NCBI GenBank assembly: GCA_002279065.1
Contig: NCKB01000004.1
Coordinates: 248,001-312,000, forward strand
From: Lysobacterales bacterium 15-68-25
GTDB lineage: Bacteria > Pseudomonadota > Gammaproteobacteria > Xanthomonadales > Rhodanobacteraceae
Direction: 5' to 3'
DNA length: 64,000 nt
The notes under the pieces are model-generated. The model ran no database searches. It had not been told where the DNA came from and saw only the letters and a program-made list of their open reading frames with translations. A program made the translations under genes and the position numbers. Position 1 is the first letter of the stretch, and each line of letters begins with the position of its first letter. Of the stretch, positions 9,296 to 18,029 are shown one piece after another.

Positions 9296-10141
9296 TCAGT
9301 CGAACAGCAAGTTGTCGATCAGGCGGGTGCTGCCCAGGCGTGCCGCAACCAGGCCAACCAGGCCTGCGCGCTCGCCCGGGGCCGGCTCGGCAAGGTCGTC
9401 CGCCCGTCGGATGGCCACGTAGTCCGGAACGAAGCCGGCGCGTTCGAGCTGACCGGCTGCCGCCTGCTCCAGCACCCGGGGGGCATGCCCCTTGCCGAGC
9501 ATCTCGCGCATCTGCACCAGCACCTGGTGGATGCGCGGGGCGAGCGCGCGCTCGGCTTCGCTCAGGTACTGGTTGCGCGAGCTGAGCGCCAGGCCATCCT
9601 CGGCACGCTGGGTCGGCGCGGCGATCACCTTCACCGGCAAGCCGAGGTCGCGCACCATGCGCTCGATCACCTTCAGCTGCTGGAAATCCTTCTGGCCGAA
9701 CACCGCCAGATCCGGCTGCACCAGGTTGAACAGCTTGCACACCACGGTCGCGACACCGTCGAAATGGCCGGGACGGTGCGCGCCCTCCAACGTCTCGGTG
9801 ATCTGCGGCACGCTCAGCCGCACCGTGTGCTCCGGGCCATACGGATACATCGTCGCCACGTCGGGGGCGAACAGCAGATCGCAATCGTGCTCGGCCAGTC
9901 CGGCCTGGTCCTGCACCAGCGTGCGCGGATAGCGGGCGAAGTCCTCGTTCGGACCGAATTGCGTGGGATTCACGAACACGCTGGCAACGACCCGGTCGGC
10001 GCGCGCCCGCGCCAGGCGGACCAGCGAAAAATGGCCGGCGTGGAGGTTGCCCATGGTGGGCACGAAGCCCACGGTCTGGCCGGCGGCACGCCAGCCGCGA
10101 ACGACGGCGCGCAGCGCGCCGGCATCATGCACGGTCTGCAT
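9296..10141 (-). CDS. panC: Pantothenate synthetase
   Basis: Joins pantoate and beta-alanine using ATP. The nucleotidyl-transferase signature MGNLHAGHFSLVRLA holds the HxGH box, followed by FVNPTQFGPNEDFARYPRT, and the KMSKS-like part appears as ALSSRNQYLSEAE. FGQKDFQQLKVIERMVRDL lines the active site. The length of 281 is normal. ATG start; it lies 12 nt after panB and shares its message. Together with panB and panD it completes pantothenate synthesis from ketoisovalerate and aspartate, apart from ketopantoate reductase (panE), which is not in the window. Confidence 0.97.
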   Translation of the reverse strand: MQTVHDAGALRAVVRGWRAAGQTVGFVPTMGNLHAGHFSLVRLARARADRVVASVFVNPTQFGPNEDFARYPRTLVQDQAGLAEHDCDLLFAPDVATMYPYGPEHTVRLSVPQITETLEGAHRPGHFDGVATVVCKLFNLVQPDLAVFGQKDFQQLKVIERMVRDLGLPVKVIAAPTQRAEDGLALSSRNQYLSEAERALAPRIHQVLVQMREMLGKGHAPRVLEQAAAGQLERAGFVPDYVAIRRADDLAEPAPGERAGLVGLVAARLGSTRLIDNLLFD

Positions 10142-10153
10142 CGGGTAAGGCCT

Positions 10154-10984
10154 TTAGTTGAAGCAGTGCTCGGGAGCGGGGAAGACGCCGCTGCGCACCT
10201 CGTCGACGAACGCCGAGATGGCGGCGGACACTGAGTCGCGTCCCTGCAGGTAATCCTTGCTGAACTTGGGTCGCTTGCCAGGCGTAACGCCCAACAGATC
10301 GTGCAGGACCAGCACCTGGCCGTCGCAGTGCGGGCCGGCGCCTATGCCGATGGTCGGAATCGACACCGCCGCCGTGATCCGTTCGGCCAGTCCGACCGGC
10401 ATGCCCTCGAGCACCAACAGCTCGGCGCCCGCAGCCTCCACCGCGCGCGCCTCGTCCAGTACCCGGGCGGCGACCGCTTCTTCGCGCCCCTGGATGCGGA
10501 AGCCGCCGAACTTGTGCACCGACTGCGGCGTCAGGCCCAGGTGCGCGCAGACCGGGATGGCACGAACCGTCAGCGCGTTGATCGCCTCCAGCACGTGCGG
10601 TGCGCCGCCCTCGATCTTCACCATCGCGGCGTTGCCCTCGCCCACCAGTCGCGCACCGGCTTCGAGCGCATGCGCGGTGTCGCGGTCGCTCATGAACGGC
10701 AGGTCGGCCACCAGCAGCGTGGCACGCAATCCTCGGGACACCGCCGCGGTGTGGTAGACCATCTGATCCAGCGTGACCGGCAGGGTACTGGCGTGCCCCT
10801 GCACCACCATGCCGAGCGAGTCGCCGACCAGTGCGACGTCGACATCGGCCAGCTCCAACTGGTGCGCAAAGCTGGAGTCGTAGGCAGTGAGCATGACAAT
10901 GCGCCGCCCTTCTGCCTTCATCGTCCGCAAGGACGGAACGGTCACCGGTTTGCGGTCGGAAACGCTGGTGTTTTGCACGTACAC
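10154..10984 (-). CDS. panB: 3-methyl-2-oxobutanoate hydroxymethyltransferase
   Basis: First committed step of pantothenate synthesis: adds a hydroxymethyl group from methylene-tetrahydrofolate to ketoisovalerate. The TIM-barrel motifs are intact: MLTAYDSSFAHQLELADVD, ALVGDSLGMVVQGHAST (metal-binding Asp), MVKIEGG and VLEGMPVGLAERI (catalytic Glu). The GTG at 10982-10984 is taken as the start because AGGAA sits 7 nt upstream. It gives 276 residues, close to the typical 264. It is preceded by a 96-nt gap after folK, so a separate promoter is possible. Confidence 0.97.
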   Translation of the reverse strand: MYVQNTSVSDRKPVTVPSLRTMKAEGRRIVMLTAYDSSFAHQLELADVDVALVGDSLGMVVQGHASTLPVTLDQMVYHTAAVSRGLRATLLVADLPFMSDRDTAHALEAGARLVGEGNAAMVKIEGGAPHVLEAINALTVRAIPVCAHLGLTPQSVHKFGGFRIQGREEAVAARVLDEARAVEAAGAELLVLEGMPVGLAERITAAVSIPTIGIGAGPHCDGQVLVLHDLLGVTPGKRPKFSKDYLQGRDSVSAAISAFVDEVRSGVFPAPEHCFN

Positions 10985-11080
10985 GTGGTGATTCCTGGTA
11001 GCGCGGCCGTCCGGATCAGAAGGGGAGTCCGCCGCGGGCCGGTCATGATAAACCCTCGACGCCGCAGCGCAGCATGCCTG

Positions 11081-11578
11081 TCAGTCGATCGGCTCGCATC
11101 CGCCGGCATCGACCAGCTGCAGCAGATCGCCCACCCGCCCCTGCCCGGGCAGCACCAGGTCCGGTGCCAGATCGGCCAGAGGCAGCAGCACGAACGCCCG
11201 CTCGGCCACCCGCGGATGCGGCAAGGTCAGCCGGGAATCGTCCAGCGCAGTGCTATCCATGTGCAGCAGATCGAGGTCGAGCGTGCGCGGCCCCCAGCGC
11301 TCGCCGTCACGCATGCGGCCAAAGCGACGCTCGATCGCCATCAACGCATCGAGCAGGACATGCGGCGCCAGCGATGTGTGCAGACGCACCACGGCATTGA
11401 GGAAATCGGGCTGATCGGTTCGTCCCCACGGCGGCGTGCGGTAGATCCGGGAGCGGCCGGTCAGGCGACTGCCCGGCAGGGCCCCCAGTGCTTCGATCGC
11501 GCCGGCGAACGTGGCCCGCGAATCTCCGAGGTTGCTGCCCAGCGCCACATAGGCGTCCGTGGCCGAAGGACCGCTCAT
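11081..11578 (-). CDS. folK: 2-amino-4-hydroxy-6-hydroxymethyldihydropteridine pyrophosphokinase
   Basis: Transfers pyrophosphate from ATP to 6-hydroxymethyl-dihydropterin in folate synthesis. Signature blocks are YVALGSNLGDSRATF at the N-terminus, GPRTLDLDLLHMD with the metal-binding aspartates, and LTLPHPRVAERAFVLLPLAD. The length of 165 is normal. The ATG overlaps the pcnB stop by 4 nt (ATGA type), so translation is probably coupled. The pcnB-folK-pan order is the same as in E. coli and links folate and pantothenate synthesis on one transcript. Confidence 0.96.
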   Translation of the reverse strand: MSGPSATDAYVALGSNLGDSRATFAGAIEALGALPGSRLTGRSRIYRTPPWGRTDQPDFLNAVVRLHTSLAPHVLLDALMAIERRFGRMRDGERWGPRTLDLDLLHMDSTALDDSRLTLPHPRVAERAFVLLPLADLAPDLVLPGQGRVGDLLQLVDAGGCEPID

Positions 11579-12906
11579 GCGGAGCCGGAATGGCCCGCCG
11601 GTTTACGCCGCCGACGGCGTTTGCGCGGAGGACGCCCACTGGCTCCCGCCACCACCGTGTCCTGGCCCGACGTCCCGCCACCCGCCGGCAAGGCGGCCGC
11701 CAGCACGTCGACCGGAAGCTGCTGGGCATGATCCCACCACAGACCGAGCTCGCGGATCGCCGGAGACTCCTCCGCCCGTAACAGCAGGAAATCGAACGCC
11801 GCGCGGAACCGGGGCTGGGACAGCAACCGGAGCACGCGCTTGCGCTGGATCTGCTCGAAACGCGGCTGCAGCGCCCAGATCTCCTCCATCGTGAGCGTGA
11901 ATCGCCTGGGGATCGCCACGCGCTGGCACTGCTCACCCACCACGTGGGCTGCAGCCCGGGCCCACGCCTCGGAGAGGTCCATCCCGCCGGCAACCAGTCC
12001 CTGCGCGCGATCGCGCACCTCGCCCCACAGCAGCACGGCAAACAGGAATGCCGGCGTCACCGACTTGCCTTCGACCACACGCGCATCGGTATTCGCCAAC
12101 CCCCGTTCCACCAAAGCGCGCAGGGCGTGGTCGCCGCGCTTGAGCGCGCGCGCAGTCGACGGGAACAGGAATCCGAGCAGGCCGCACTGCTCGAGCATGC
12201 GGAAACTCTTCAGTCCATGCCCGGCAAGGAACAGCTTGAGCGACTCGTCGAACAGCCGCGCCGGCGCGGCTTCGGTCAGCAGTGGCCCAAGGCTCTCGAA
12301 CGGCGCGGCGGCGGCCTCGTCGATGCGGAAACCGAGCTTGGCCGCCAGGCGCGCGGCGCGCAGCATGCGCACGGGATCCTCGCGGTAGCGCGTGACCGGA
12401 TCGCCGATCAGCCGCAAGACCTTGTCCTGCACGTCCTGCATGCCGCCGACGTAGTCGCGAACGGAGAAATCGCTGATGTCGTAGTACATCGCGTTGACGC
12501 GGAAGTCGCGGCGCACCGCGTCCTCCTCGATCGTGCCCCAGACGTTGTCGCGCACGATGCGCCCGTCGACGATATGACGATCTCCTTCGCCGTCTTCCTC
12601 GCCGGTACCACGGAACGTGGCGACCTCGATGATCTCGGGGCCGAAAACGACGTGCGCCAGGCGAAATCGGCGACCGATCAATCGGCAGTTGCGGAACAGC
12701 TTCCGGACTTCGTCGGGCGTGGCGTTGGTAGCCACGTCGAAGTCCTTGGGGTGGCCGCCGAGCAGAAGGTCGCGGACGGCGCCGCCGACGAGATAGGCGT
12801 CGTAACCCGCTTCGTTGAGGCGGTAAAGCACCCGCAACGCGGCCTTGCTGATGTTCTTGCGGGAAATCACATGCTGGTCGCGCGGAATGATCCGCAGCGC
12901 AGGCAT
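11575..12906 (-). CDS. pcnB: Polynucleotide adenylyltransferase (poly(A) polymerase I)
   Basis: Adds 3' A tails to RNA to promote decay. The class II nucleotidyltransferase head is YLVGGAVRDLLLGG followed by PKDFDVATNATPDEV with catalytic aspartates, then RRDFRVNAMYYDISDF. A very basic tail (RPPRKRRRRRKPAGH) ends the protein, typical of PcnB and separating it from CCA-adding enzymes. The start is placed at the ATG 12904-12906 (MPALRIIPRDQHVIS), which has GGG 9 nt upstream; a TTG at 12931-12933 would add nine residues and cannot be excluded. First gene of the pcnB-folK pair. Confidence 0.95.
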   Translation of the reverse strand: MPALRIIPRDQHVISRKNISKAALRVLYRLNEAGYDAYLVGGAVRDLLLGGHPKDFDVATNATPDEVRKLFRNCRLIGRRFRLAHVVFGPEIIEVATFRGTGEEDGEGDRHIVDGRIVRDNVWGTIEEDAVRRDFRVNAMYYDISDFSVRDYVGGMQDVQDKVLRLIGDPVTRYREDPVRMLRAARLAAKLGFRIDEAAAAPFESLGPLLTEAAPARLFDESLKLFLAGHGLKSFRMLEQCGLLGFLFPSTARALKRGDHALRALVERGLANTDARVVEGKSVTPAFLFAVLLWGEVRDRAQGLVAGGMDLSEAWARAAAHVVGEQCQRVAIPRRFTLTMEEIWALQPRFEQIQRKRVLRLLSQPRFRAAFDFLLLRAEESPAIRELGLWWDHAQQLPVDVLAAALPAGGGTSGQDTVVAGASGRPPRKRRRRRKPAGHSGSA

Positions 12907-13080
12907 GCCGTCGATCCCTGTCTCGTGGTTCAAGCGGTAACAGTCCCTGCCGATCGTGAAGCCCGGAAGCCTAACCTACGCCGTCGACGAGGCATACCGC
13001 ACACGCCGGCGTGTGCTGCCCCGAACCGCCCGGGCGGAGGCACGGATACGAGAAAGCCGGCAGACATCCGAAGAAAGGCA

Positions 13081-13108
13081 TTGCCGGCCGAAACAATTTC
13101 GCTATACT
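13081..13108 (+). promoter_or_regulatory. Sigma-70 promoter for tRNA-Glu
   Basis: TTGCCG at 13081-13086 and TATACT at 13103-13108 are separated by 16 nt, and the tRNA begins 21 nt after the -10 box. No gene lies between, so this is the likely promoter of the tRNA and perhaps of fdxA, whose start is 48 nt behind the tRNA. Confidence 0.7.
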
Positions 13109-13128
13109 AGCGCGCTCTGAGTCAGAAC

Positions 13129-13204
13129 GCTCCCTTCGTCTAGTGGCCTAGGACACCGCCCTCTCAAGGCGGGAACACGAGTTCGAACCTCGTAGGGAGC
13201 GCCA
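13129..13204 (+). tRNA. tRNA-Glu (anticodon CUC)
   Basis: A 76-nt cloverleaf including encoded CCA. Acceptor GCTCCCT (13129-13135) pairs with AGGGAGC (13194-13200), G discriminator, CCA at 13202-13204. The anticodon arm CCGCC-CTCTCAA-GGCGG gives anticodon CTC, reading GAG. The T arm is ACGAG-TTCGAAC-CTCGT. The glutamate identity follows from the overall match to bacterial tRNA-Glu sequences. A CUC isoacceptor would be extra to the essential UUC form, which is not in this window. Confidence 0.95.
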
Positions 13205-13252
13205 CTTCAGTCAGGCCGTCTTGCCTGCCACCTCGACGGAATCCTCGTTCGC

Positions 13253-13576
13253 ATGACCTTTGTCGTCACCGACAACTGCATCAAGTGCAAGTACACCGAT
13301 TGCGTTGAGGTCTGCCCCGTCGACGCCTTCCACGAAGGCCCGAACTTCCTGGTGATCGATCCGGACGAGTGCATCGACTGCACGCTCTGCGAGCCGGAGT
13401 GCCCGATCAACGCCATCTATCCCGAAGACGACGTCCCGGCAGGCCAGGAGAATTTCGTCGCGCTCAATGCCGAGCTCGCCAAGAGCTGGCCGGTCATCAC
13501 CGAGCGGAAGGATGCGCTGGCCGACGCCAAGGACTGGGAAGGCAAGCCGAACAAGATCGACCTGCTCGAACGCTGA
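13253..13576 (+). CDS. fdxA: 7Fe ferredoxin FdxA
   Basis: A 107-residue soluble electron carrier with one [3Fe-4S] and one [4Fe-4S] cluster. The first cysteine block [18 protein letters not shown] and the second, [16 protein letters not shown], match the FdxA pattern, followed by the C-terminal extension typical of Azotobacter-type ferredoxin I ([15 protein letters not shown]). ATG start at 13253. It follows tRNA-Glu by 48 nt with no clear separate promoter and is ended by a strong terminator at 13629. Its physiological partner is unknown from sequence. Confidence 0.97.
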   Translation: MTFVVTDNCIKCKYTDCVEVCPVDAFHEGPNFLVIDPDECIDCTLCEPECPINAIYPEDDVPAGQENFVALNAELAKSWPVITERKDALADAKDWEGKPNKIDLLER

Positions 13577-13628
13577 TCGCCGGGCGGCTCACGGTCCGCA
13601 AATGGCACTATAAGCACCCGCAAAAAAA

Positions 13629-13653
13629 GCCGCCCTGACCGGGCGGCTTTTTT
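13629..13653. terminator. Bidirectional rho-independent terminator
   Basis: A 7-bp GC stem (13629-13635 with 13641-13647), 5-nt loop, followed by six T on the plus strand and preceded by seven A (a T run on the minus strand). It closes fdxA and the facing dapA-bamC-like operon. Confidence 0.92.
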
Positions 13654-13672
13654 GTGCTGGCGCGGCGTCGAC

Positions 13673-14257
13673 TCAGCCGCCGATCTTGGCCTTTAGCCCA
13701 TCGATCGTCTTGGCCACGGCCGGGGCCGCGCCCTGTGCACGCACCTCGCTGCCCTTCTGGCCGCTCGCATTCACCGTCACCACGACCTGCTGAGGCGTCG
13801 CCCGCGAGCTTTCTCCCTCGTCGTTGCCGTGGAACATGCGCCCGAAGAAGCCGCGCTTCTTGGCCATCTTGGCACCGGCCATCACCGTCACGGTGAAGCT
13901 GTGGGTAGAGGCATCCCGCGCCGTCACCTGGCCGATGTCGCCCGCATCGAGGACCTGGCCCACGCGCTGATAGGCAGCGTCCACATCCTCGCTCACCACG
14001 AAGCCGTCGGTGATCGTCGCGACAGCGCTCTGGGTTGCCGCAGTCGCGCCATTGGCGGTCGGCTGATTGGCTCCCGGCGGGGGGATCACGAGCGCCTCGC
14101 TGGCCGACGGCGTGTCCATGCCCGGCGGGATCTCCAGCGGGGACTCCTGCTTGGCCGTGTCCCAGGCCTTGTGCGAACGGAAGATGCCGCAGCCCGACAG
14201 CATGAGCCCGGAGAGGAGCAAGGCCGGCAAGGCCACAGCAAGCGAGGTTTTCTTCAT
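13673..14257 (-). CDS. BamC-like outer-membrane lipoprotein
   Basis: A 194-residue lipoprotein: the signal peptide ends in a lipobox LMLSGCGIF with Cys23 as the lipidation site. Following KQESPLEIPPGMDTP resembles the long unstructured N-terminal lasso of BamC, which in E. coli blocks BamD's substrate groove. It lies directly downstream of dapA (36 nt), as bamC (nlpB) does in E. coli. It is shorter than E. coli BamC (344 residues), with just one recognisable helix-grip-like region (about 85-190), so assembly-complex membership is inference from position, lipobox and the ESPLEIPP segment. Confidence 0.7.
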   Translation of the reverse strand: MKKTSLAVALPALLLSGLMLSGCGIFRSHKAWDTAKQESPLEIPPGMDTPSASEALVIPPPGANQPTANGATAATQSAVATITDGFVVSEDVDAAYQRVGQVLDAGDIGQVTARDASTHSFTVTVMAGAKMAKKRGFFGRMFHGNDEGESSRATPQQVVVTVNASGQKGSEVRAQGAAPAVAKTIDGLKAKIGG

Positions 14258-14293
14258 GTAATGGTTTTCCGTGGAAGGTTCGTGTCGCCCAAG

Positions 14294-15220
14294 TCAGGCG
14301 GCGACGGCCAAGGGTGCCAGGCGGGCCAGTGCCTGGCGAATCTGATCTCGCACCGCACCCTCGGCCAGTTCGACCAGAGGAAGCCGGGGCAACGCGCTGC
14401 CCAGGCCTAGCCAGGGCAGCGCCGACTTCACCGCGATCGGGTTGGGCGCGCCGTTCAGCGCGTCCACCAACGGAGCCAGCCTGGCGTCGACGGCGTTTGC
14501 TGCATCCGATCGCCCGGCCACCGCCGCGTCGCAGAGCTCGCGGAACACGGCCGGCACCAGGTTGGCCACCACCGAGATGGTTCCCGCCGCGCCTGCAAGC
14601 ATGGCCCGGGCTGCCGTGCCGTCGTCGCCGGACAGATAGACGAAATCCGGGCGCGCAAGTTCCGCTGTGGCAGCGATGCGCTGCGCATCGGCGCGCGCCT
14701 CCTTGATGCCGACGATGCCGGGGTGGTCGCGCAACAGCGCCGTCGTCTCCGGCAGCAGATCGCAGCCGGTGCGACCGGGCACGTTGTAGAGGATGACCGG
14801 AAGACCGCCCTGATCCGCCACTTCGACGAAATGGCGATACAGGCCTTCCTGGGTCGGGCGCACGTAGTAGGGCGTGACGACCAGCGCGGCATCGGCCCCC
14901 AGCGCGGCGGCCCGCTTCGTCAAGGCGACGGTCTTGGCCGTACCCGCCTCGCCGGTACCGGCGATGACCGGAACGCGGCCACTCACATGACGAACGGCAA
15001 ACGAGAGCAGCGCATCGAACTCGTCGTGCTCGAGCATGTGGGCCTCGCCGGTCGAGCCGGCGACCACCACGGCTTGGGTGCCGCCGCGGATCTGGTAGTC
15101 CAGCAATCGCTCGAAGGCGGCCAGATCGAGCGCCCCGTCCTGCGTGAACGGGGTCACCAAAGCGCAGATGCTGCCGCGGATGTCCAAGGCCCGGTTTCCA
15201 GCAAAAATCCAGTCCAGCAT
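14294..15220 (-). CDS. dapA: 4-hydroxy-tetrahydrodipicolinate synthase
   Basis: Condenses pyruvate with aspartate semialdehyde, the first step of the lysine/diaminopimelate branch. The Schiff-base family blocks are present: VVVAGSTGEAHMLEHDEF with the Thr, VTPYYVRPTQEGLYRHF with the catalytic Tyr, LPVILYNVPGRTGCDL, and GIKEARAD with the Lys. Two starts are plausible: ATG at 15218-15220 (308 residues) and TTG at 15185-15187, which opens directly on DIRGSICALVTPF, gives 297 residues, and has GGAA 8 nt upstream. The longer one is listed, but the shorter fits the family better. Divergent from gcvR. Confidence 0.95.
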   Translation of the reverse strand: MLDWIFAGNRALDIRGSICALVTPFTQDGALDLAAFERLLDYQIRGGTQAVVVAGSTGEAHMLEHDEFDALLSFAVRHVSGRVPVIAGTGEAGTAKTVALTKRAAALGADAALVVTPYYVRPTQEGLYRHFVEVADQGGLPVILYNVPGRTGCDLLPETTALLRDHPGIVGIKEARADAQRIAATAELARPDFVYLSGDDGTAARAMLAGAAGTISVVANLVPAVFRELCDAAVAGRSDAANAVDARLAPLVDALNGAPNPIAVKSALPWLGLGSALPRLPLVELAEGAVRDQIRQALARLAPLAVAA

Positions 15221-15314
15221 GTTACTTGCGGGCTTGCGCGACGGGCAAGTAAGCTCGGAGGCCGTCTTGCGGAGTTCCCCGTTCCGCGTGCGATTCCCGT
15301 AGGCAGGCAAGCCT

Positions 15315-15875
15315 TTGAACCGAACCTCTCCCCGAGCCGGCAGCGACCACCACCAGCTGCTGATCCAGACCCTCTCCCCCACCGGCAAGAGCCCCCTGCT
15401 GACGCTGGCGCGACGTATCGCAGACGCCGGATGCAATCTGTCCGATGCCAGGGTTTCCACCATCGGTGGAGACAGTTCCCTGGTACTGGTGGCCAGCGGC
15501 GCATGGGATGCGTTGGCCAAACTGGAAAACGCCCTCGCCAAGCTGGCCCGCGACGAAGACCTGCACCTGGTCCACTACCGCACGCAGCCACGCGAGCCGG
15601 ACTCGCGGTTGCTGCCCTATCTGGTGGAAGTGGTCAGCGCCGACCGTCCGGGCATCCTGGTACGCATCGTGGAGTTCTTCCATCGCAACCGGATCAGCGT
15701 CGAGCAGCTCAGCTCGATGCGCTACCAGGCGATGCAGACGGGCGCGGAGATGTTCCAGGCGCAGATCACCATCGGCATCCCGTCGGACCTGCACATCGCC
15801 ACCTTGCGCGACGATTTCCTGGAGCTGTGCGACAGCCTGAACCTGGACGCCATCATGGATCCGGTGAAGTTCTGA
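15315..15875 (+). CDS. gcvR: Glycine cleavage system regulator GcvR (double ACT domain)
   Basis: A 186-residue protein made of two ACT-like domains (about 12-85 and 100-180). The second opens with LVEVVSADRPGILVRIVEFF, a classic ACT strand-helix with a ligand-binding DRPG turn. In E. coli GcvR binds GcvA in the absence of glycine and represses gcvTHP; here that role is inferred from similarity and position next to dapA and bcp, the same neighbourhood as in E. coli. No in-frame ATG exists near the N-terminus; the TTG at 15315 with AGGCAGG about 8 nt upstream is the best start. A bulged 11-bp stem (15889-15901 with 15919-15929) just after the gene could be its terminator. Confidence 0.85.
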   Translation: MNRTSPRAGSDHHQLLIQTLSPTGKSPLLTLARRIADAGCNLSDARVSTIGGDSSLVLVASGAWDALAKLENALAKLARDEDLHLVHYRTQPREPDSRLLPYLVEVVSADRPGILVRIVEFFHRNRISVEQLSSMRYQAMQTGAEMFQAQITIGIPSDLHIATLRDDFLELCDSLNLDAIMDPVKF

Positions 15876-16117
15876 GCATCGCTCCGCCGCGCGTGTCTGG
15901 CAAGGGCTTTCATTCCCGGCCAGACGCGCTAGTCTCTGGCTCGGGACGTTTGCGAGGCCAGCCATGCAGTCAGGGCATCCTTCGAGGAACCAGCGCCGCG
16001 CCAGCGGCGACGCCCTGACCGCCGCCCGTTTTCGCCGCCCCTCGTTTCCGCCGCGCTCCGTGGCCATCCTCTTTCCCAACACTTGCGCGACAGCCCAGCG
16101 CTGCCGCCGGAGACCCC

Positions 16118-16579
16118 ATGCCTGAAGTCGGCAAGAAAATCCCCGCCCTGAAAGGACGCACGGGCGACGACACCGAGCTGAAGCTGTCGAGCCTGAAAGG
16201 CCAATGGCTGGTGATCTACTTCTATCCCAAGGACAGCACGCCCGGCTGCACCACCGAAGCGCAGCAGTTCCGCGACCTCTACCCGCAGTTCCGGAAACGC
16301 AACGCGGAGGTCATCGGCGTCTCGCGCGACCCGGTCCGCTCTCACGCCAACTTCGCCGCAAAACAGCAGCTGCCTTTCCCGCTGGTGGCCGACACCGACG
16401 AAGCCTGGTGCCAGGCCTTCGACGTGATCCACGAGAAGACGCTGTACGGCAAGAAGCACCTCGGCGTCGTGCGCAGCACCTTCCTGGTCGATCCCGACGG
16501 CCGGCTGGCCGCGGAGTGGCGCGGGGTGAAGGTGCCGGGCCACGCGCAGGCGGTGCTCGACGCGATCCCCGGGAGCTGA
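16118..16579 (+). CDS. bcp: Thioredoxin-dependent thiol peroxidase (Bcp/PrxQ)
   Basis: A 153-residue peroxiredoxin that reduces hydrogen and organic peroxides. The peroxidatic cysteine is in DSTPGCTTEAQQFRDLY (about residue 44). The second cysteine found in E. coli Bcp five residues later is replaced (here Q), while another cysteine appears in DEAWCQAF near residue 97. So the resolving residue may differ or the enzyme may act in a 1-Cys manner. The ATG at 16118 lies 242 nt after gcvR; that spacer contains an 8-bp inverted repeat (15970-15977 with 16013-16020) and no convincing gene. phoH follows after 63 nt. Confidence 0.96.
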   Translation: MPEVGKKIPALKGRTGDDTELKLSSLKGQWLVIYFYPKDSTPGCTTEAQQFRDLYPQFRKRNAEVIGVSRDPVRSHANFAAKQQLPFPLVADTDEAWCQAFDVIHEKTLYGKKHLGVVRSTFLVDPDGRLAAEWRGVKVPGHAQAVLDAIPGS

Positions 16580-16642
16580 TCCTCCCCGGCACCGCGATTC
16601 CATGTCCCTCCCCTCCATGACGCCCAGCGAGGTTTCTTCCGC

Positions 16643-18022
16643 ATGACCGGAAGCAAGCGCATCTACGTGCTCGATACCAACGTGCTGCTGCACGACCCGA
16701 CGTCGCTGTTCCGCTTCGAGGAGCACGACATCTTCATCCCGATGACGGTGTTGGAGGAGCTGGACGAGAAGAAGAAGGGCGCGTCGGAAGTCTCCCGCAA
16801 CGGCCGCCAGGTCAGCCGCTTCCTCAACGAGCTGATCGAGCGCGGCAACGGGCATGGCATCAGGGACGGCCTGTCGCTGGAGAACCCCGCCGGGGTGAAC
16901 CTCAAGCGCGGCCCGGAGATCGGCAGGCTGTACTTCCAGCAGCGCGCCACCAGCAATCACGGCAAGGCCGACAACCTGATCCTCGCCTCGGTGCTGGAAC
17001 TGCTCGACCAGCAGCCCGGTCGTCCGGTGGTGCTGGTCAGCAAGGACATCAACCTGCGGATCAAGGCCAGCATCTTCGGCATCGATGCGGAGGACTACGA
17101 GAACGACAAGGCGCTGGACGACTTCGCCCTGCTCTACACCGGCGCGGCCGAACTGCCGGAGAACTTCTGGGACCAGCACCCCGAGGTCGAGTCCTGGAGC
17201 GAACGGGGCCGCACCTTCTACCGGCTGGATCGCGCCGAAGGCGAGGACTGGTACGTCAACCAGTGCCTGTTCCTGCCCGGCGATGAGAGCGTCGAGCTGC
17301 GCGTCATGGCCGTGGACGAAGAGCAGGCCACCCTGGTCCTGCTGGACGATCACAGCCACCCGAACCACAGCGTCTGGGGCATCGCCGCCCGCAACCGCGA
17401 GCAGAACTTCGCGCTCAACGTGCTGATGGACCCGGATGTGGATTTCGTCACACTGCTCGGTACCGCCGGCACCGGCAAGACGCTGCTGGCGCTCGCCGCC
17501 GGCCTGGCCCAGGTGATGGACCAGCAGCGCTACCGCGAGATCATCATGACCCGCGCCACCGTCTCGGTGGGAGAGGACATCGGCTTCCTGCCGGGTACGG
17601 AGGAGGAAAAGATGACCCCCTGGATGGGCGCGCTGACCGACAACCTCGAGGTGCTGGCGCACCCGGAGGAAGGCGGCAGCTGGGGTCGCCAGGCCACCAA
17701 CGATCTGCTCGCCTCGCGCATCAAGATCCGTTCGCTCAACTTCATGCGCGGACGCACCTTCCTGTCCCGCTACCTGATCATCGACGAGGCGCAGAACCTC
17801 ACACCCAAGCAGATGAAGACCCTGATCACCCGCGCCGGCCCGGGCACCAAGATCGTCTGTCTCGGCAACGTGGAACAGATCGACACGCCCTACCTGACCG
17901 AGACCACCTCGGGCCTCACCTATGCGGTCGACCGGTTCAAGGATTGGGCGCATTCGGCGCACATCACCCTGCGTCGCGGCGAGCGTTCGCGGCTGGCCGA
18001 CTTCGCCTCCGAGGCACTCTGA
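16643..18022 (+). CDS. PIN-PhoH family ATPase/ribonuclease (PhoH2 type)
   Basis: A 459-residue fusion: an N-terminal PIN nuclease-like domain (YVLDTNVLLHDPTSLF and MTVLEELDEKKKG, residues 1-145) and a C-terminal PhoH ATPase (residues 240-459) with Walker A GTAGTGKTLLALAAG and Walker B LIIDEAQNLTPKQMKTLITR. Studied PhoH2 proteins unwind and cut RNA in an ATP-dependent way; that activity is family knowledge, not shown here. The acidic residues of the PIN domain that can be read (D in DTN, EE in LEELDE) are kept. It stands alone, followed by a very stable hairpin. Confidence 0.93.
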   Translation: MTGSKRIYVLDTNVLLHDPTSLFRFEEHDIFIPMTVLEELDEKKKGASEVSRNGRQVSRFLNELIERGNGHGIRDGLSLENPAGVNLKRGPEIGRLYFQQRATSNHGKADNLILASVLELLDQQPGRPVVLVSKDINLRIKASIFGIDAEDYENDKALDDFALLYTGAAELPENFWDQHPEVESWSERGRTFYRLDRAEGEDWYVNQCLFLPGDESVELRVMAVDEEQATLVLLDDHSHPNHSVWGIAARNREQNFALNVLMDPDVDFVTLLGTAGTGKTLLALAAGLAQVMDQQRYREIIMTRATVSVGEDIGFLPGTEEEKMTPWMGALTDNLEVLAHPEEGGSWGRQATNDLLASRIKIRSLNFMRGRTFLSRYLIIDEAQNLTPKQMKTLITRAGPGTKIVCLGNVEQIDTPYLTETTSGLTYAVDRFKDWAHSAHITLRRGERSRLADFASEAL

Positions 18023-18029
18023 CCCCGGC

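Noticed and set aside
15929..17962. A 677-codon open frame on the minus strand opposite bcp and phoH
   Set aside because: It would cover two well-identified genes and has shadow-like composition.
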